Positions 8,089 to 18,104 are shown, counted from the first letter of the stretch. The stretch is 38,619 nucleotides of DNA from Vibrio splendidus 12E03 (GCF_000272105.2 NZ_AJZD02000298.1:1-38619); one strand, 5' to 3'. Notes: a model not told the origin generated them from the letters alone. A program made the numbers and translations.

Positions 8089-9489
8089 TTAAAGCTTAAA
8101 CATACGTGCACTGCGCGGTGGTAGATTGAACGTATGGTAGCGAGAAGAAATGGTTTCTGTCGCGCTGCTTAATACGTCTTTGTATTGAACATGCCAATTG
8201 AACTCATGTTGGTAGGTATCAACCGTCACGCCACGCGTTTCTCCACACTTATTAATTCCAACAACGCCTTCTTTGCCACGCTTAAATAGCAAAGTACATT
8301 GGTCGCTCGAAATCATCGTCATTGATTTACCTTGCATCGCGTTATGGAAGCTCAGCATATTCTTCATGTTCGAGCTATTCCAAACATTGCCCCAACGACC
8401 GTTATCCTTATCTTCAGAATCCGGTAGATCATCACTGTAGATCAACGGCGTACCACCATCTTTACCAAGGATATAAGCGTAAGCAAGCTGCTCATCTTGT
8501 GGGTTCATAATTTGGTAACGGAAGCCGTCGTTGGTTGGAATGTCATGTGTGATCGCGAAGGTGATCGAACGGTTGTCATCGAGTGCTTGGCCGTACGCTT
8601 TTGGATCGTGCAACTGATTCAAACCACCGCCCATTGAGAACGCCGATCGAATCGATGCAAACAACGGGAAATCGTAAGCAGAGTGATTAGTATTATTCAG
8701 GTAAGGCGCTAAGAACGATTCGTAGCCACTGTTCCCTGCTCCACCGCTAGTAATCACTTCACCGAACACATGCATGTTCGCAGTAATTTCAGACGTGAAT
8801 ACCTGATCGATTTGATATTGGCTCATGTGCTTCACCGCATCAATTCGGAAACCTTTGATGCCCATATCTTTTAGCGCTTTCAGATACAAACGCTGTTGTG
8901 AAACCACCCAGTTATTTGGTTCGAGATCTGGAAGCCCCACATCACCATCGGCACCACATAAACGCCAGTACTGAACATGGCCAGGATCGTTCCAGTCAGT
9001 AATACAGCCTGCGGCATGGAAATCGTTAGCCGAGACAAAACCTTGTGCTAGGTTGCCAAACAGAGTTTGGTCAGCATAGTAGCTTGAACGGCTAGCATAA
9101 TCGTTTAACACTTCAGTACCTGGGTAATCCAAGTCACTTCGCTTCCAGCTTTCATTCGCCATATGGTTCAGCACCACATCAGCGTAAACATCAACGCCCA
9201 CAGCTTTTAGTGCGGCGATCATTGCGGCTAAATCTTGTTTATTGCCCAAAGGAGAATCAATGGTACGCAGATCTTGTGGCTGGTAACGCGCCCACCATTG
9301 GCTGCCGCTGGATTTCATTGCTGGAGCAACCAACACCTTCTTATAGCCAGCTTGTGCAATTTGATCGGCGTTGGCTGTCACATCTGAATATTTCCAGTTG
9401 AAAGCATGCAAAATGGTGTCGGCGTAAGTGGCTGAACTAAAAGAGCAAAGCGCGAGCGTGGATATGAGTAGGGTATTGATTGGTTTCAT
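8089..9489 (-). CDS. Secreted alpha-amylase (GH13)
   Basis: Endo-acting alpha-1,4-glucan hydrolase of glycoside hydrolase family 13, 466 aa. A signal peptide is clear, with likely cleavage after TYA (residue 23), so it is exported to the periplasm or medium. The four GH13 regions are visible: DVVLNH at 104-109, GFRIDAVKH at 213-221 with nucleophile D217, FGEVIT with acid/base E244, and THD at 314-316 with the transition-state aspartate D316. The domain order is a TIM barrel followed by a short C-terminal beta domain. Paired cysteines (C162/C177 and two near the C-terminus) suit an exported protein. It appears monocistronic. It is not next to maltose genes, and I saw no clear regulator site. 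Confidence 0.94.
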   Translation of the reverse strand: MKPINTLLISTLALCSFSSATYADTILHAFNWKYSDVTANADQIAQAGYKKVLVAPAMKSSGSQWWARYQPQDLRTIDSPLGNKQDLAAMIAALKAVGVDVYADVVLNHMANESWKRSDLDYPGTEVLNDYASRSSYYADQTLFGNLAQGFVSANDFHAAGCITDWNDPGHVQYWRLCGADGDVGLPDLEPNNWVVSQQRLYLKALKDMGIKGFRIDAVKHMSQYQIDQVFTSEITANMHVFGEVITSGGAGNSGYESFLAPYLNNTNHSAYDFPLFASIRSAFSMGGGLNQLHDPKAYGQALDDNRSITFAITHDIPTNDGFRYQIMNPQDEQLAYAYILGKDGGTPLIYSDDLPDSEDKDNGRWGNVWNSSNMKNMLSFHNAMQGKSMTMISSDQCTLLFKRGKEGVVGINKCGETRGVTVDTYQHEFNWHVQYKDVLSSATETISSRYHTFNLPPRSARMFKL

Positions 9490-9756
9490 AGAACATATCT
9501 CTTATTATAAATTCACGAGAATGATATGACTAAGAACGACAATTAAAACGACCGATAAATCAGAGTTGAATTAGCGTCACCTTCTGTTGATGTTGATTTT
9601 ATAAAATTGAGTTATAACCGATCTTATGTGAGATAAAAACGAATCGATCTGAAATGAGAATTAATTGAATCAAGTTGACCAGAACAGGACAAAGACTTTG
9701 GTCGGCTCTTCTAAACTAAGTTATGATTCCTGCTCCCTCAACCGATTGATATTTTT

Positions 9757-10656
9757 ATGCCTTCTTTCTCTTTTTCAATGATCCCTGTTGGGGTTAGGTT
9801 CATGATCCTCTCTGCTTTTGGATTCGCACTGATGTCTGCGTGTGTGAAATACATCAGCAACTACGGCATACCTGTATTCGAAATTGTTGCAGCAAGGGCT
9901 TTGGTGTCTTTGATCATCAGTTATATCGACGTTAAGCGAAAAGGCATTTCGATCTGGGGAAATAACAAACCTTTGTTGCTTGTTCGAGGCGCAGTTGGTA
10001 CAGCAGCCTTGATGTGTGTTTACTACGCTGTGACCACTTTGCCATTAGCCGAAGCGACCATTCTACAATACGTTCATCCTGTATTTACCGCCCTACTTGG
10101 CGTGTTATTTCTGAAAGAACGCGTCCAAAAATCGACCATGATCTGCATTGCGTTCTGCCTAGCGGGATTATTAGTGATGGTACAACCAAGTATGAACAGT
10201 GGCGCGAGCAGCGAGTTACCACTATTTAGCATTATGGTGGCGTTATGTGGCGCATTTGGTAGCTCAATTGCTTATGTGATTGTGAGAAAGCTTAGCCAAA
10301 CGGAAGACAGCTCTGTCATCATCTTCTACTTCCCTCTGGTTGCTCTGCCAATATCAACAGCTCTTATCTGGAACGACTTTGTATGGCCTAGCCTATTCCT
10401 AACCATGATGCTTGTGCTAGTCGGGATCTTCACTCAAATAGGTCAATACGGTTTAACCAAAGCGATGCAGACTCAAGCAGCGGGTAAAGCTTCGGCTTAC
10501 TCTTACGTTCAGATCGTCTTCTCGGCACTGTTAGGCGTGTGGATCTTTAATGAAATCCCATCGGTTTGGACTTATCTAGGCGGTAGCCTGATTGTGACTG
10601 GCGCGCTGATTAATGTGTTTGGTAAACAGCTATTAGTGCCGTTCAAGGCTAAATAA
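9757..10656 (+). CDS. EamA/DMT family transporter
   Basis: A 299-aa inner-membrane protein with ten predicted helices in two EamA repeats. The first ends around residue 140 with PLAEATILQYVHPVFTALLG, the classic helix 3-4 motif; the second repeat ends with FSALLGVWIFNEIPSVWTYLGG. Members of the drug/metabolite transporter superfamily export amino acids, nucleosides or other metabolites; the substrate here is unknown. The start has a poor ribosome-binding site. Met8 (ATG at 9778) is an alternative that would keep all helices. A strong terminator follows, so it is a single-gene transcript. Confidence 0.88.
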   Translation: MPSFSFSMIPVGVRFMILSAFGFALMSACVKYISNYGIPVFEIVAARALVSLIISYIDVKRKGISIWGNNKPLLLVRGAVGTAALMCVYYAVTTLPLAEATILQYVHPVFTALLGVLFLKERVQKSTMICIAFCLAGLLVMVQPSMNSGASSELPLFSIMVALCGAFGSSIAYVIVRKLSQTEDSSVIIFYFPLVALPISTALIWNDFVWPSLFLTMMLVLVGIFTQIGQYGLTKAMQTQAAGKASAYSYVQIVFSALLGVWIFNEIPSVWTYLGGSLIVTGALINVFGKQLLVPFKAK

Positions 10657-10691
10657 GTAACCCGCTCAATATCAGCTAATAAATAGATCTA

Positions 10692-10727
10692 AAAAGGGCA
10701 TTGCGGAATATTCCACAATGCCCTTTT
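10692..10727 (+). terminator. Rho-independent terminator of the EamA gene
   Basis: A 12-bp stem (AAAAGGGCATTG at 10692-10703 with CAATGCCCTTTT at 10716-10727). The inner GGAAT/ATTCC could extend the stem past one mismatch. Confidence 0.9.
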
Positions 10728-10811
10728 CTGTAAGTCTTCCTAACACCCTTTCTTAAACGTTTTATTTCGAACAAACTCGCTCTAACACACCAACTCGGTT
10801 AACGAGTTTTA

Positions 10812-11228
10812 TTACGTGGCGTTGCGTAGCTTGGGATCATCGCTCAGGTATTCAACGAACTCAATTTCAAAACCAGCCGGATCCACAAAGTAGACGTTTT
10901 TTCGATAAGGTTCTTCGGCACCGGGTTTGGCAATTGGAAAGCCCGCATCAACAAGGCGTTGAGTGACACTTTCGATATTATTGGTCACATAAGCGAAGTG
11001 TGCGAGACCAACAGAATGCCCAGCCAAATCTCTATTTTCACCTTCACCGTGATCACTTATTGCTATGTATTGGTACTCGTCGCCAAAATGCAGCCAGTTA
11101 CGTGGCTTACCTGACCATTCGCCTTTTCCTTCATCACGAACGTACCAGTGTGGAAACGCCGCTTTATAGAAAGTCAGCATTTCAGGGATGTCCTTAACGA
11201 CTAAATTCACATGTTCAAGTTGGATCAT
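10812..11228 (-). CDS. VOC-superfamily (glyoxalase-fold) protein
   Basis: A 138-aa protein of the vicinal oxygen chelate fold with two beta-alpha-beta-beta-beta modules. LEHVNLVVKDIPEMLTFY opens the first, with a metal-ligand-position histidine. HFAYVTNNIESVTQRLVDAGFP starts the second, and YFVDPAGFEIEFVEYL is the typical C-terminal strand with a glutamate at the expected metal site. The family includes glyoxalase I, extradiol dioxygenases and fosfomycin-resistance enzymes; nothing here specifies the substrate. I chose ATG 11228 because AAGGAGAG lies just upstream. The longer frame from 11267 adds 13 residues that do not look like the fold and lacks such a site. Confidence 0.85.
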   Translation of the reverse strand: MIQLEHVNLVVKDIPEMLTFYKAAFPHWYVRDEGKGEWSGKPRNWLHFGDEYQYIAISDHGEGENRDLAGHSVGLAHFAYVTNNIESVTQRLVDAGFPIAKPGAEEPYRKNVYFVDPAGFEIEFVEYLSDDPKLRNAT

Positions 11229-11452
11229 TCTTCTCTCCTTAAAGTATTTTCGTAAGCAACGTTGCACATCCTAATACCTCAAGTTAAGTTGAGGTAAAGC
11301 ACTAATTTGCATTTATTTCGAGAACGTCTTTAGAGCCCAAATTGTCGTATTTTCTGCGATACAAGCTTTAAGTTTAGACGACCTTCTCTAAGGTGAATTC
11401 TTTGGCACCGAGCTTACTAATTCACATGCTTTAAGCTAAGCGACAAACAACC

Positions 11453-12376
11453 TCATGAATAAATAGAGTCGACTTGTTCGTGCTTCAACGATAAGTCTTG
11501 TTGTAGAAAATCCAACAAGTATCGATGTAACTTAGGCTGGTATTGTCTTGAGGGATACAGCGCCCATATGCCAACAGGGTTCACTTGACAGTCTGTTAGC
11601 AGAATAGTCAGAGATCCAGCTTGTGCTTCATTGTCAATAAAAGGCAGAGGTAAACACGCTATACCTTTGCCATTAATCGCAGCATTAAGAAGTATGGAAC
11701 TATCATTTACAGAATAGTTACTTGTGACCGTTACATTAATAGGCTGAGCAGATTTAGAATCGGCTTTAGAAACAAACAGCCAATCATTGCCTATTCGTTT
11801 GTGGATCAAGCAATTGTGATCGAGCAAATCTTCGGGAGATAAAGGAGCCCCATGCTCTGCTAGATATTGAGGGGAAGCGCAAACCACCGATGGACAATCA
11901 GCCAATTTCTTTCCAATTAAAGATTCAGGAAGGTCATTGCTCAACTCGATTGCCATATCAACTCCATGTTTTATCAAATCCAGTGACTGATTCGACAGCG
12001 TGAGATCGATTTCAATATCAGGGTACTTAAGCATGAATTGTTCAATAGCTTGGGCAAGATAACCCTGACCAAACGAAATGCTAGTAACCAGTGAAATCCT
12101 TCCTTTAGGTTGAGAGTTTTGTTCTTGGGCTAAGCTATATAGTTGGGCATTCTGCTCTAAAATATTCTGGCAGAAAGGCAATAAATCACGACCGGCGTTA
12201 GTGATACCTAAGCTTCTTGTTGAGCGATACAGTAAACATACACCTAAAGACTTTTCCAACGCGGTTATATGCCTAGTCGCCATGGATCGTGACATTCCTA
12301 AAGCCTCAGATGCTGCCGTCAGGCTTCCTAGATCGACAGTAGAAACGAAAACTTCCATTGAAACAATTCTATCCAT
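11453..12376 (-). CDS. LysR-family transcriptional regulator
   Basis: A 307-aa LysR regulator. MDRIVSMEVFVSTVDLGSLT with MSRSMATRHITALEKSLG is the N-terminal helix-turn-helix, of the subgroup whose N-terminus reads MDR-x3-M-x2-F. The C-terminal co-inducer domain follows from about residue 90. GAGGG lies upstream of ATG 12376. It is divergent from the exported carboxylesterase, whose start is about 110 bp away, and an inverted repeat TCAATAG/CTATTGA sits between them. The esterase is the most likely target. Confidence 0.9.
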   Translation of the reverse strand: MDRIVSMEVFVSTVDLGSLTAASEALGMSRSMATRHITALEKSLGVCLLYRSTRSLGITNAGRDLLPFCQNILEQNAQLYSLAQEQNSQPKGRISLVTSISFGQGYLAQAIEQFMLKYPDIEIDLTLSNQSLDLIKHGVDMAIELSNDLPESLIGKKLADCPSVVCASPQYLAEHGAPLSPEDLLDHNCLIHKRIGNDWLFVSKADSKSAQPINVTVTSNYSVNDSSILLNAAINGKGIACLPLPFIDNEAQAGSLTILLTDCQVNPVGIWALYPSRQYQPKLHRYLLDFLQQDLSLKHEQVDSIYS

Positions 12377-12382
12377 ATACCC

Positions 12383-12414
12383 TCAATAGTTCGATTTATG
12401 CAACAATCTATTGA
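12383..12414. promoter_or_regulatory. Candidate LysR operator between the regulator and the esterase
   Basis: A perfect 7-bp inverted repeat (TCAATAG at 12383-12389, CTATTGA at 12408-12414) with an 18-bp spacer lies in the divergent promoter region. It is AT-rich and has the geometry of a paired LysR site. Function is inferred from position only. Confidence 0.4.
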
Positions 12415-12485
12415 CGTATAGCATATATATCAACTTCAAACTAGGTTTTATACTGACCTTCTATTCCAATACCGAGCCGAATGAA

Positions 12486-14054
12486 ATGAAAAAAACAATG
12501 GTACTAGTCGCATGCCTCAGTGCAGGTTTAATTCAAAGTAATACACTATTTGCCCAGACTCAAAATGCTGAAAACTCAACGGTAGCAATTATTGAGTCTG
12601 GTAAACTTATGGGAAGCAACCATGATGGTGTGACTACATTTTATGACGTTCCATATGCGCAGAACCCTTTTACGGCAGATCGCCGTTTTCAAGCTCCGCA
12701 AGCATACGAAACTTGGAGTGGAATATTAGATGCAACAAAAGCAGGTCAACCCGTTCCACAACCAAGTCGAGGTAAAAACATCACCTTGGTGGGGGCTCCC
12801 GAACATCTTACTCTGAACATATGGACACCTACTAACGCCATTGCTGCCAACAACAAGGCATCAAATGAAAAGCTGCCTGTCATGGTGTGGATCCCAGGCG
12901 GTGCTTTTATCCGAGAAGACGCTGCAGAGTTGGCTTATGATGGTACAAGCTTTGCGAAGAACAACGTGATCGTTGTAACGATCAATTATCGCGTAGGCGT
13001 TGATGGCTTCATGCACCTTAAAGGCACACCGGATAATCGCGGCATTCTTGATCAAATCATGGCTCTTAAATGGGTACAAAATAACATCGAAGATTTTGGT
13101 GGAGACCCTAGCCAAGTGACGGTCGCAGGTCAATCAGCCGGGGCAGAAAGTGTTGCCATTTTATTAGGTACCGAAAAAGCCGAAGGCCTATTCCAAAAAG
13201 CCATTATGCAAAGCCCTCCAATGGCATTTTTAACCCAAAAAGAAGCTGATAAAATCACACAAAGCTATACTGAAAAACTTAATATCCCAGCCACCGTTGA
13301 AGGTTTATCTACAGTCCCATTTCCTGAATTAGTTAAGAACGTTATTGATATGGGCTATACCATACAAGATCGTGACAAATGGGGAATGCTGTCGTGGGGA
13401 GGCACCGCATTCTTGCCCGTTGTTGATGGGGATATCATTGTCGAGTCTCCAATGAAAGATCTCGCCAAAGCTTCACCTTCTATTCCCGTCATCGTTGGTA
13501 GCACAGATCAAGAATCACGACTCTACTTGGTACCAAGTGGTGCCGTAAACAATACGACCGAACAAACGAAGTCGCTACTATTGTCTGACTTGTCACTGGA
13601 AGGTCGCCCTGCTGATGTGTATTCAACAAAAGACACCGGAAAATCTATTGGAGACACTTTTGCCGACATCCAATCTGATTTTACGTTTAGAATGCCAGCA
13701 CTTCACATTGCTCAACAGTTAACTAAAAACGACAACAAAGTTTGGCATTATAACTTTTCTTGGATGTCACCAGCGTTTGATGGCCACTTAGGAGCCGCGC
13801 ACTTTGTTGACGTACCGTTTGTGTTTAATACCACTAACAACGAACAAACAAAAACATTTGTCGGCTCACAGCCTCCAGTTGAACTTATTAATGCCATGCA
13901 CAATCAATGGCTAACGTTCATCAAGACAAGTAAAGCTGATTGGTCTCCTTACAACTTATCGGAACGACCAACAATGCAATTTGATGTTACATCGAAACAG
14001 GTCAATGACCCCGAAGACTCCGTACGGAAGTTATGGAAAAACTATCAGTTTTGA
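12486..14054 (+). CDS. Exported type-B carboxylesterase (para-nitrobenzyl esterase family)
   Basis: About 522 aa from ATG 12486. This start gives a normal signal peptide (MKKTMVLVACLSAGLIQSNT, cleavage near FAQ); the in-frame upstream extension from 12411 would bury it. The alpha/beta-hydrolase has an oxyanion-hole segment WIPGGAFI, a nucleophile elbow GQSAGAES with its serine, an acidic residue in the GSTDQES segment, and a histidine in GAAHFVDVPFVF, together the expected Ser-Glu/Asp-His triad of cholinesterase-like enzymes. It hydrolyses carboxylic esters; the natural substrate is unknown. It lies next to a divergent LysR gene and is followed by a bidirectional terminator. Confidence 0.9.
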   Translation: MKKTMVLVACLSAGLIQSNTLFAQTQNAENSTVAIIESGKLMGSNHDGVTTFYDVPYAQNPFTADRRFQAPQAYETWSGILDATKAGQPVPQPSRGKNITLVGAPEHLTLNIWTPTNAIAANNKASNEKLPVMVWIPGGAFIREDAAELAYDGTSFAKNNVIVVTINYRVGVDGFMHLKGTPDNRGILDQIMALKWVQNNIEDFGGDPSQVTVAGQSAGAESVAILLGTEKAEGLFQKAIMQSPPMAFLTQKEADKITQSYTEKLNIPATVEGLSTVPFPELVKNVIDMGYTIQDRDKWGMLSWGGTAFLPVVDGDIIVESPMKDLAKASPSIPVIVGSTDQESRLYLVPSGAVNNTTEQTKSLLLSDLSLEGRPADVYSTKDTGKSIGDTFADIQSDFTFRMPALHIAQQLTKNDNKVWHYNFSWMSPAFDGHLGAAHFVDVPFVFNTTNNEQTKTFVGSQPPVELINAMHNQWLTFIKTSKADWSPYNLSERPTMQFDVTSKQVNDPEDSVRKLWKNYQF

Positions 14055-14077
14055 GCGGAAAGATCGGATAAAAAACA

Positions 14078-14104
14078 AAAAGCGAACCACTTAGGTTCGC
14101 TTTT
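14078..14104. terminator. Bidirectional terminator between the esterase and the pvu operon
   Basis: A perfect 11-bp stem (14078-14088 with 14094-14104) encloses a 5-nt loop. T-rich tracts flank both sides: four T on the plus strand, and T5-G-T6 on the minus strand. It can end the esterase gene and, more distantly, psuA-pvuABCDE. Confidence 0.88.
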
Positions 14105-14258
14105 CTTTCATCTAGCACGTTTCGTCTTTGCAATACGCGGCGGTTAAGCCGCAGATATTATGAATTGGACTGATTCACCTCTACATCGAGAGATGCTCTG
14201 TTCCCTAGACTAAAGAACTTCTTCCATTTAATCGGCATCATTGGAATAAAGTTTCCGA

Positions 14259-14299
14259 ATACTTATTACCAAAAACCAAAGGTATTAAGGAATAAGTAT
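14259..14299. repeat. Dyad in the tail of the pvu operon
   Basis: A 9-bp perfect inverted repeat ATACTTATT (14259-14267) and AATAAGTAT (14291-14299). CTTATTACC can alternatively pair with GGTATTAAG inside it. It lies just downstream of pvuE. It could be a 3'-end stabilising hairpin; there is no T-run. Confidence 0.35.
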
Positions 14300-14327
14300 C
14301 CATCCTTTCCAGCTGTCTGATAGCCTC

Positions 14328-15092
14328 CTAAATCGCGACACACATTGGTGTATTTGAAATAGGGTCTCGAAACACGCTCGCTTTGAGATCAAATACGTTA
14401 CTGAGCATGGTTTCGGTCATCACTTCATCAGGCGAGCCCTCTGCGATTAAGCGTCCCTTTTCCAAAACCACTAAATGGTCGCAATAACGACTGGCTTGGT
14501 TCAGGTCATGCAACACAACAACCACCGTTTTCCCTTTAGCATTCATCTGTTGCATCAGGTTCATTAATTCCACCTGGTGAGACATATCAAGGTATGTGGT
14601 CGGTTCATCCAACATCACGACATCCGTATCTTGCGCAATTACCATCGCAATCCATGCTCTTTGACGCTGGCCACCAGACAATGACTCAATAGGCTTATCA
14701 GCAAACTCGAGCACACCTATATCTCGCATTGCTTGCTCGACAATCCTTTGATCGTCCTGTCCTAACCTTCCCCAATGGGATACATAGGGCGAACGGCCAT
14801 ATTCGACCAATTTTCTGACCGTGATCCCTTCCGGGCTGACCAAGATTTGCGGAAGAAGTGACAACGAATGAGCGAGCGCTTTATCGCAGTAGCTTGATAG
14901 CGGTTTGTCTTCAAACAACACCTCTCCAGCCACTGGCTTGTTAATTCTTACTAACGTCTTTAATAAGGTGGATTTACCGCACCCGTTAGGTCCTATCAAT
15001 GCGGTGATTTTTCCCTTAGGGATAGAAACCGACAGGTTCGGTATGATCGTTTGTTTGCCGTACGCGACGGAAAGATTCTGCGTTTTAAGCAT
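14328..15092 (-). CDS. pvuE: Vibrioferrin ABC transporter ATP-binding protein PvuE
   Basis: A 254-aa cytoplasmic ATPase of the FepC/FecE family that powers ferric-vibrioferrin import through PvuC-PvuD. Walker A is GPNGCGKST (residues 34-42), the ABC signature is LSGGQRQRAW, Walker B is VVMLDEPT, and the switch histidine follows in VVLHDLNQA. ATG 15092, two bases after the pvuD stop, has GAGG upstream. A TTG nine bases earlier is possible but less likely. It is the last gene of the leftward iron-uptake operon. The gene name rests on its place in a complete vibrioferrin cluster. Confidence 0.92.
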   Translation of the reverse strand: MLKTQNLSVAYGKQTIIPNLSVSIPKGKITALIGPNGCGKSTLLKTLVRINKPVAGEVLFEDKPLSSYCDKALAHSLSLLPQILVSPEGITVRKLVEYGRSPYVSHWGRLGQDDQRIVEQAMRDIGVLEFADKPIESLSGGQRQRAWIAMVIAQDTDVVMLDEPTTYLDMSHQVELMNLMQQMNAKGKTVVVVLHDLNQASRYCDHLVVLEKGRLIAEGSPDEVMTETMLSNVFDLKASVFRDPISNTPMCVAI

Positions 15093-15094
15093 AG

Positions 15095-16066
15095 TTACCA
15101 ACCTCGATAACGATAGAGAAGAAAGATGAAATATGGCGCGCCAATCACAGACGTGAGAACGCCTGCTGGCAATTCAATAGGTGGTTGTAGACCTCTGGCC
15201 AACCCATCAGCGCCTGTAACCAGAATTGCCCCTACCAGTGCAGATGCTGGGATTAACAACTTATGATTATGTCCAAACAACAAGCGTGCTAAGTGAGGTG
15301 CCAATAAACCCACAAAACTTATTGTTCCCGCAACAGAAACGCTAACACTGGCAAGCAATACAGCGGCCAATAAAGCGAGAGCCTGAATCTGTTTTGGCTT
15401 AGTACCCAATGTGGTTGCACTTTCCTCGCCAAGCCCCATCACATCTAATCGCCAAGCAAGCCATAATGCCATGGGTAACAACAAGAGCAGTGCACTCCAA
15501 ATATACGGGACTTGCTGCCAATTTCTGCCCCAAAGACTGCCTGTTAGCCACACCATGGCCGTGTTGATCTCTATTGGGTTGGTGACTAGCAAGAAGTCGA
15601 TACAACTGGCCAGAAACGCACTCACCGCAATACCAATCAGCGCCAATTTGGCGGGTGTTGGCCTTGACCACCAGGCCAATACAAAAACCAGCCCAGCAGC
15701 CAATACCCCACCGAACATCGCCACAACCGGAAGCACACTGACTGGTGCATTGGGGAACCAAACTAAACTCGCTGTCGCAGCAAGTCCTGCCCCAGCGCTA
15801 ATACCCATAAGATCAGGCGATGCTAACGGATTACGTATCACGCCTTGCACTAATACCCCTGAAAGCCCTAACCCTGCACCCACGCTTATCGCGAGCCACA
15901 TACGTGGTAGCCGATACTGATGGATAACAAAGTCGTCGCTGGAAAACGCGACCAAATGTTCGATGAATTGAGAAACAGAAAGCGAAGCTGCGCCGACAAA
16001 CAAACCTGCGGATGCCACTAATATGAGAATCCCTGATAACAAAACTATCTTAGTGTAATGGTGCAT
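15095..16066 (-). CDS. pvuD: Vibrioferrin ABC transporter permease PvuD
   Basis: A 323-aa FecCD-family permease with about nine to ten membrane helices. HQYRLPRMWLAISVGAGLGLSGVLVQGVIRNPLASPDLMG is the family's hallmark first half, and GTISFVGLLAPHLARLLFGHNH is the cytoplasmic coupling loop that contacts the ATPase. ATG 16066 overlaps the pvuC stop (TAATG) and has GAGGAG six bases upstream, which is why I reject the 11-residue N-terminal extension. It forms a heterodimer with PvuC, with which it shares the fold, so the pair probably arose by duplication. Confidence 0.92.
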   Translation of the reverse strand: MHHYTKIVLLSGILILVASAGLFVGAASLSVSQFIEHLVAFSSDDFVIHQYRLPRMWLAISVGAGLGLSGVLVQGVIRNPLASPDLMGISAGAGLAATASLVWFPNAPVSVLPVVAMFGGVLAAGLVFVLAWWSRPTPAKLALIGIAVSAFLASCIDFLLVTNPIEINTAMVWLTGSLWGRNWQQVPYIWSALLLLLPMALWLAWRLDVMGLGEESATTLGTKPKQIQALALLAAVLLASVSVSVAGTISFVGLLAPHLARLLFGHNHKLLIPASALVGAILVTGADGLARGLQPPIELPAGVLTSVIGAPYFIFLLYRYRGW

Positions 16067-17100
16067 TAAGATCTCCTCGTCGCAATCAAAATAAAACAAG
16101 GTGTTCCGAGCAAAGCAGTAATAACACCAACGGGTGTTTCAGTCGGGAAAGCAATCGCTCGAGACAGCGCATCTGACCAAGAGACCAATGCTGCGCCTGC
16201 CAATGCGGAAATAGGAATCAGTAAATGGTAATTGTGCCCAACCATAGGACGAACTAAGTGGGGAATTAACAATCCGACAAAGCCAATAGGCCCGGCAATA
16301 GCGACACTCGCGCCCGCCAGCAAAACAATGGTCACACTACAAATGAATCGCGTAAGGCGGATGTTGCTGCCTAGCCCAACCGCAACCTCCTCACCAAGCG
16401 CCAGTAAATTAAGGTTACGCGCCAAGCTAATAGCTAACCCTAGCCCAACAATTATGGGCGGCCACAACATTCGCCATTGTTCATCATCCACACTAGACAG
16501 TGAGCCAGTAAGCCAATGCAAGACGCTATAGGCCATATCGTCAGCAAGAATCAGCGCCGCTCGTGTCAGTCCGAGCAATAACGCAGTAATGGCTATACCC
16601 GCGAGAACCAAACGTAGCGGATGAGAACGTGCAGAGAAAAAACCACCGAGGAGCATCACGGCACCGCCGCTTAGCAATGCACCAAGAACCGCATTAAGGA
16701 TTGGGTTTAAATCACTAACCACAGGTATGCCTATTGCAGCTAACGCCATAAAACAGGCTGCGCCAGCGTTAATGCCAAGAATCGACGGAGACGCGAGTGG
16801 ATTGCGCGTCAAACCTTGCATCAATAACCCAGCGACTGCCAAGCTCGCACCAATCAATAGCCCCGCATAAGCTCTTGGTGCTCTTAGCGTCGCCAATATT
16901 TGATGAGTCATATTGTTTTCATCAAACGCAAACCAGTAGTGAATCAAGTCACTCAATGTTAAAGAGAAATTAGACCACCCAGTCATCGAGGCCGCGTAAC
17001 CAGACAGTGCCAAACACGACACTAATGCCGTAAATAATATGACTCGCCACGACAGTATTGGCCAGAATCGCTTACTTTTAGAGAACAACATCGTACTCAT
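16066..17100 (-). CDS. pvuC: Vibrioferrin ABC transporter permease PvuC
   Basis: A 344-aa FecCD-family permease, partner of PvuD. The motif [38 protein letters not shown] and the coupling segment [23 protein letters not shown] identify the family. Its ATG overlaps the pvuB stop as ATGA, and its stop overlaps the pvuD start, so translation across pvuB-C-D is coupled. Met4 is an alternative start. It forms the inner-membrane channel for the ferric siderophore. Confidence 0.92.
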   Translation of the reverse strand: MSTMLFSKSKRFWPILSWRVILFTALVSCLALSGYAASMTGWSNFSLTLSDLIHYWFAFDENNMTHQILATLRAPRAYAGLLIGASLAVAGLLMQGLTRNPLASPSILGINAGAACFMALAAIGIPVVSDLNPILNAVLGALLSGGAVMLLGGFFSARSHPLRLVLAGIAITALLLGLTRAALILADDMAYSVLHWLTGSLSSVDDEQWRMLWPPIIVGLGLAISLARNLNLLALGEEVAVGLGSNIRLTRFICSVTIVLLAGASVAIAGPIGFVGLLIPHLVRPMVGHNYHLLIPISALAGAALVSWSDALSRAIAFPTETPVGVITALLGTPCFILIATRRS

Positions 17101-18074
17101 GATGGATCCAAGATCTGCTCAAGATTTTTCGCCATTTGTTCTGCCGCTAACATGCCTCGGTTCAATGACCAAAGTGCTGGTGACACTTCTACAACTTGCT
17201 GTTTTTTTGCAGAGGTAAGTACATTGAATAGCGGATTTTTCTGCCAATCATCAACAATATTTGGATGAGAGTAAGCACCAAGGAGCAACCAATCCGGATT
17301 GGTTTTCAACAACAACTCAAAGCTGGTTGGTAAATATGCCTTCTCTGTTGGTTTCACAATAGGGCTCGCAATGCCTAATGTGGTCAGCACGCCCCCTGCG
17401 TAAGATGCAGGGCTATGTAACCACATACCTTTATCCGACACGACAGCGAATTGGACGGTTTGTTTGAGCGAGAAATGACTTTTAAATTCAGCCATGGCCT
17501 GTTGATGTTGTTGAATTCGTTGTCCCATTGATGATTGCTTATCGAGAGCGATACCAATTTTGAGCGCAGACTCCAAATTCTCTTGATAAGTCTCACCACG
17601 GCTTTTAAGCAGTAGAGTTGGCGCGATGCGTTGTAGATCTTGATAGACCGTACGATGACGCTCTGCATCTGCAATGATCAGGTCAGGCTTTAATACCGCA
17701 ATGGCTTCTAGGCTTGGCTGAGAACGCATACCAACCGATTCCCATGGTTGAACCAATTCACGCACCGCCGGAATCACTCGCGAAGCATCATTGTCATCCG
17801 CGACACCAACAGGAGAAACACCCACCGCAGCGAGTGCATCTACAAATGAAAACTCCAACACCACAATACGTTGCGGGGTAGTCGCTATCTCAAACTGACC
17901 CTGCTCGTCTTGTATGACCCTTGTTTGTGCTGAACTGGAGAATGAGAACAAGCTTAAAATCAGCAAAGCTAAGGTTATTGCTATCCTGCTGAATAAAAAC
18001 GGCCGATTAAATGACAGCAGTCCGTTCGACAGCTGCAATGGATTCGAAAACAAGAGTCGGGAGCTGTTTTCCAT
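17097..18074 (-). CDS. pvuB: Periplasmic ferric-vibrioferrin binding protein PvuB
   Basis: A 325-aa FecB/FatB-type siderophore-binding protein. The N-terminus has an unusually long n-region (about 28 residues) before the hydrophobic core [11 protein letters not shown], with cleavage near [24 protein letters not shown] is the class III binding-protein opening. The segment [12 protein letters not shown] and the long central helix around residues 165-190 fit the fold. There is no lipobox cysteine, so it is soluble in the periplasm. AAGGA lies upstream of ATG 18074. It is separated from pvuA by 87 bp holding a hairpin, the largest gap between genes of the transporter half. Confidence 0.9.
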   Translation of the reverse strand: MENSSRLLFSNPLQLSNGLLSFNRPFLFSRIAITLALLILSLFSFSSSAQTRVIQDEQGQFEIATTPQRIVVLEFSFVDALAAVGVSPVGVADDNDASRVIPAVRELVQPWESVGMRSQPSLEAIAVLKPDLIIADAERHRTVYQDLQRIAPTLLLKSRGETYQENLESALKIGIALDKQSSMGQRIQQHQQAMAEFKSHFSLKQTVQFAVVSDKGMWLHSPASYAGGVLTTLGIASPIVKPTEKAYLPTSFELLLKTNPDWLLLGAYSHPNIVDDWQKNPLFNVLTSAKKQQVVEVSPALWSLNRGMLAAEQMAKNLEQILDPS

Positions 18075-18104
18075 ATTTAATTTTCCTTAAACGCTAGAAC
18101 CGTG

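Noticed and set aside
15399..15920. Long open frames on either strand inside pvuD (120 and 169 codons)
   Set aside because: Both are shadows of the FecCD-permease gene; they contain no domain and no start signal.
16067..16099. 11-residue N-terminal extension of PvuD
   Set aside because: Lies inside pvuC and would skip the GAGGAG-served ATG that overlaps the pvuC stop.
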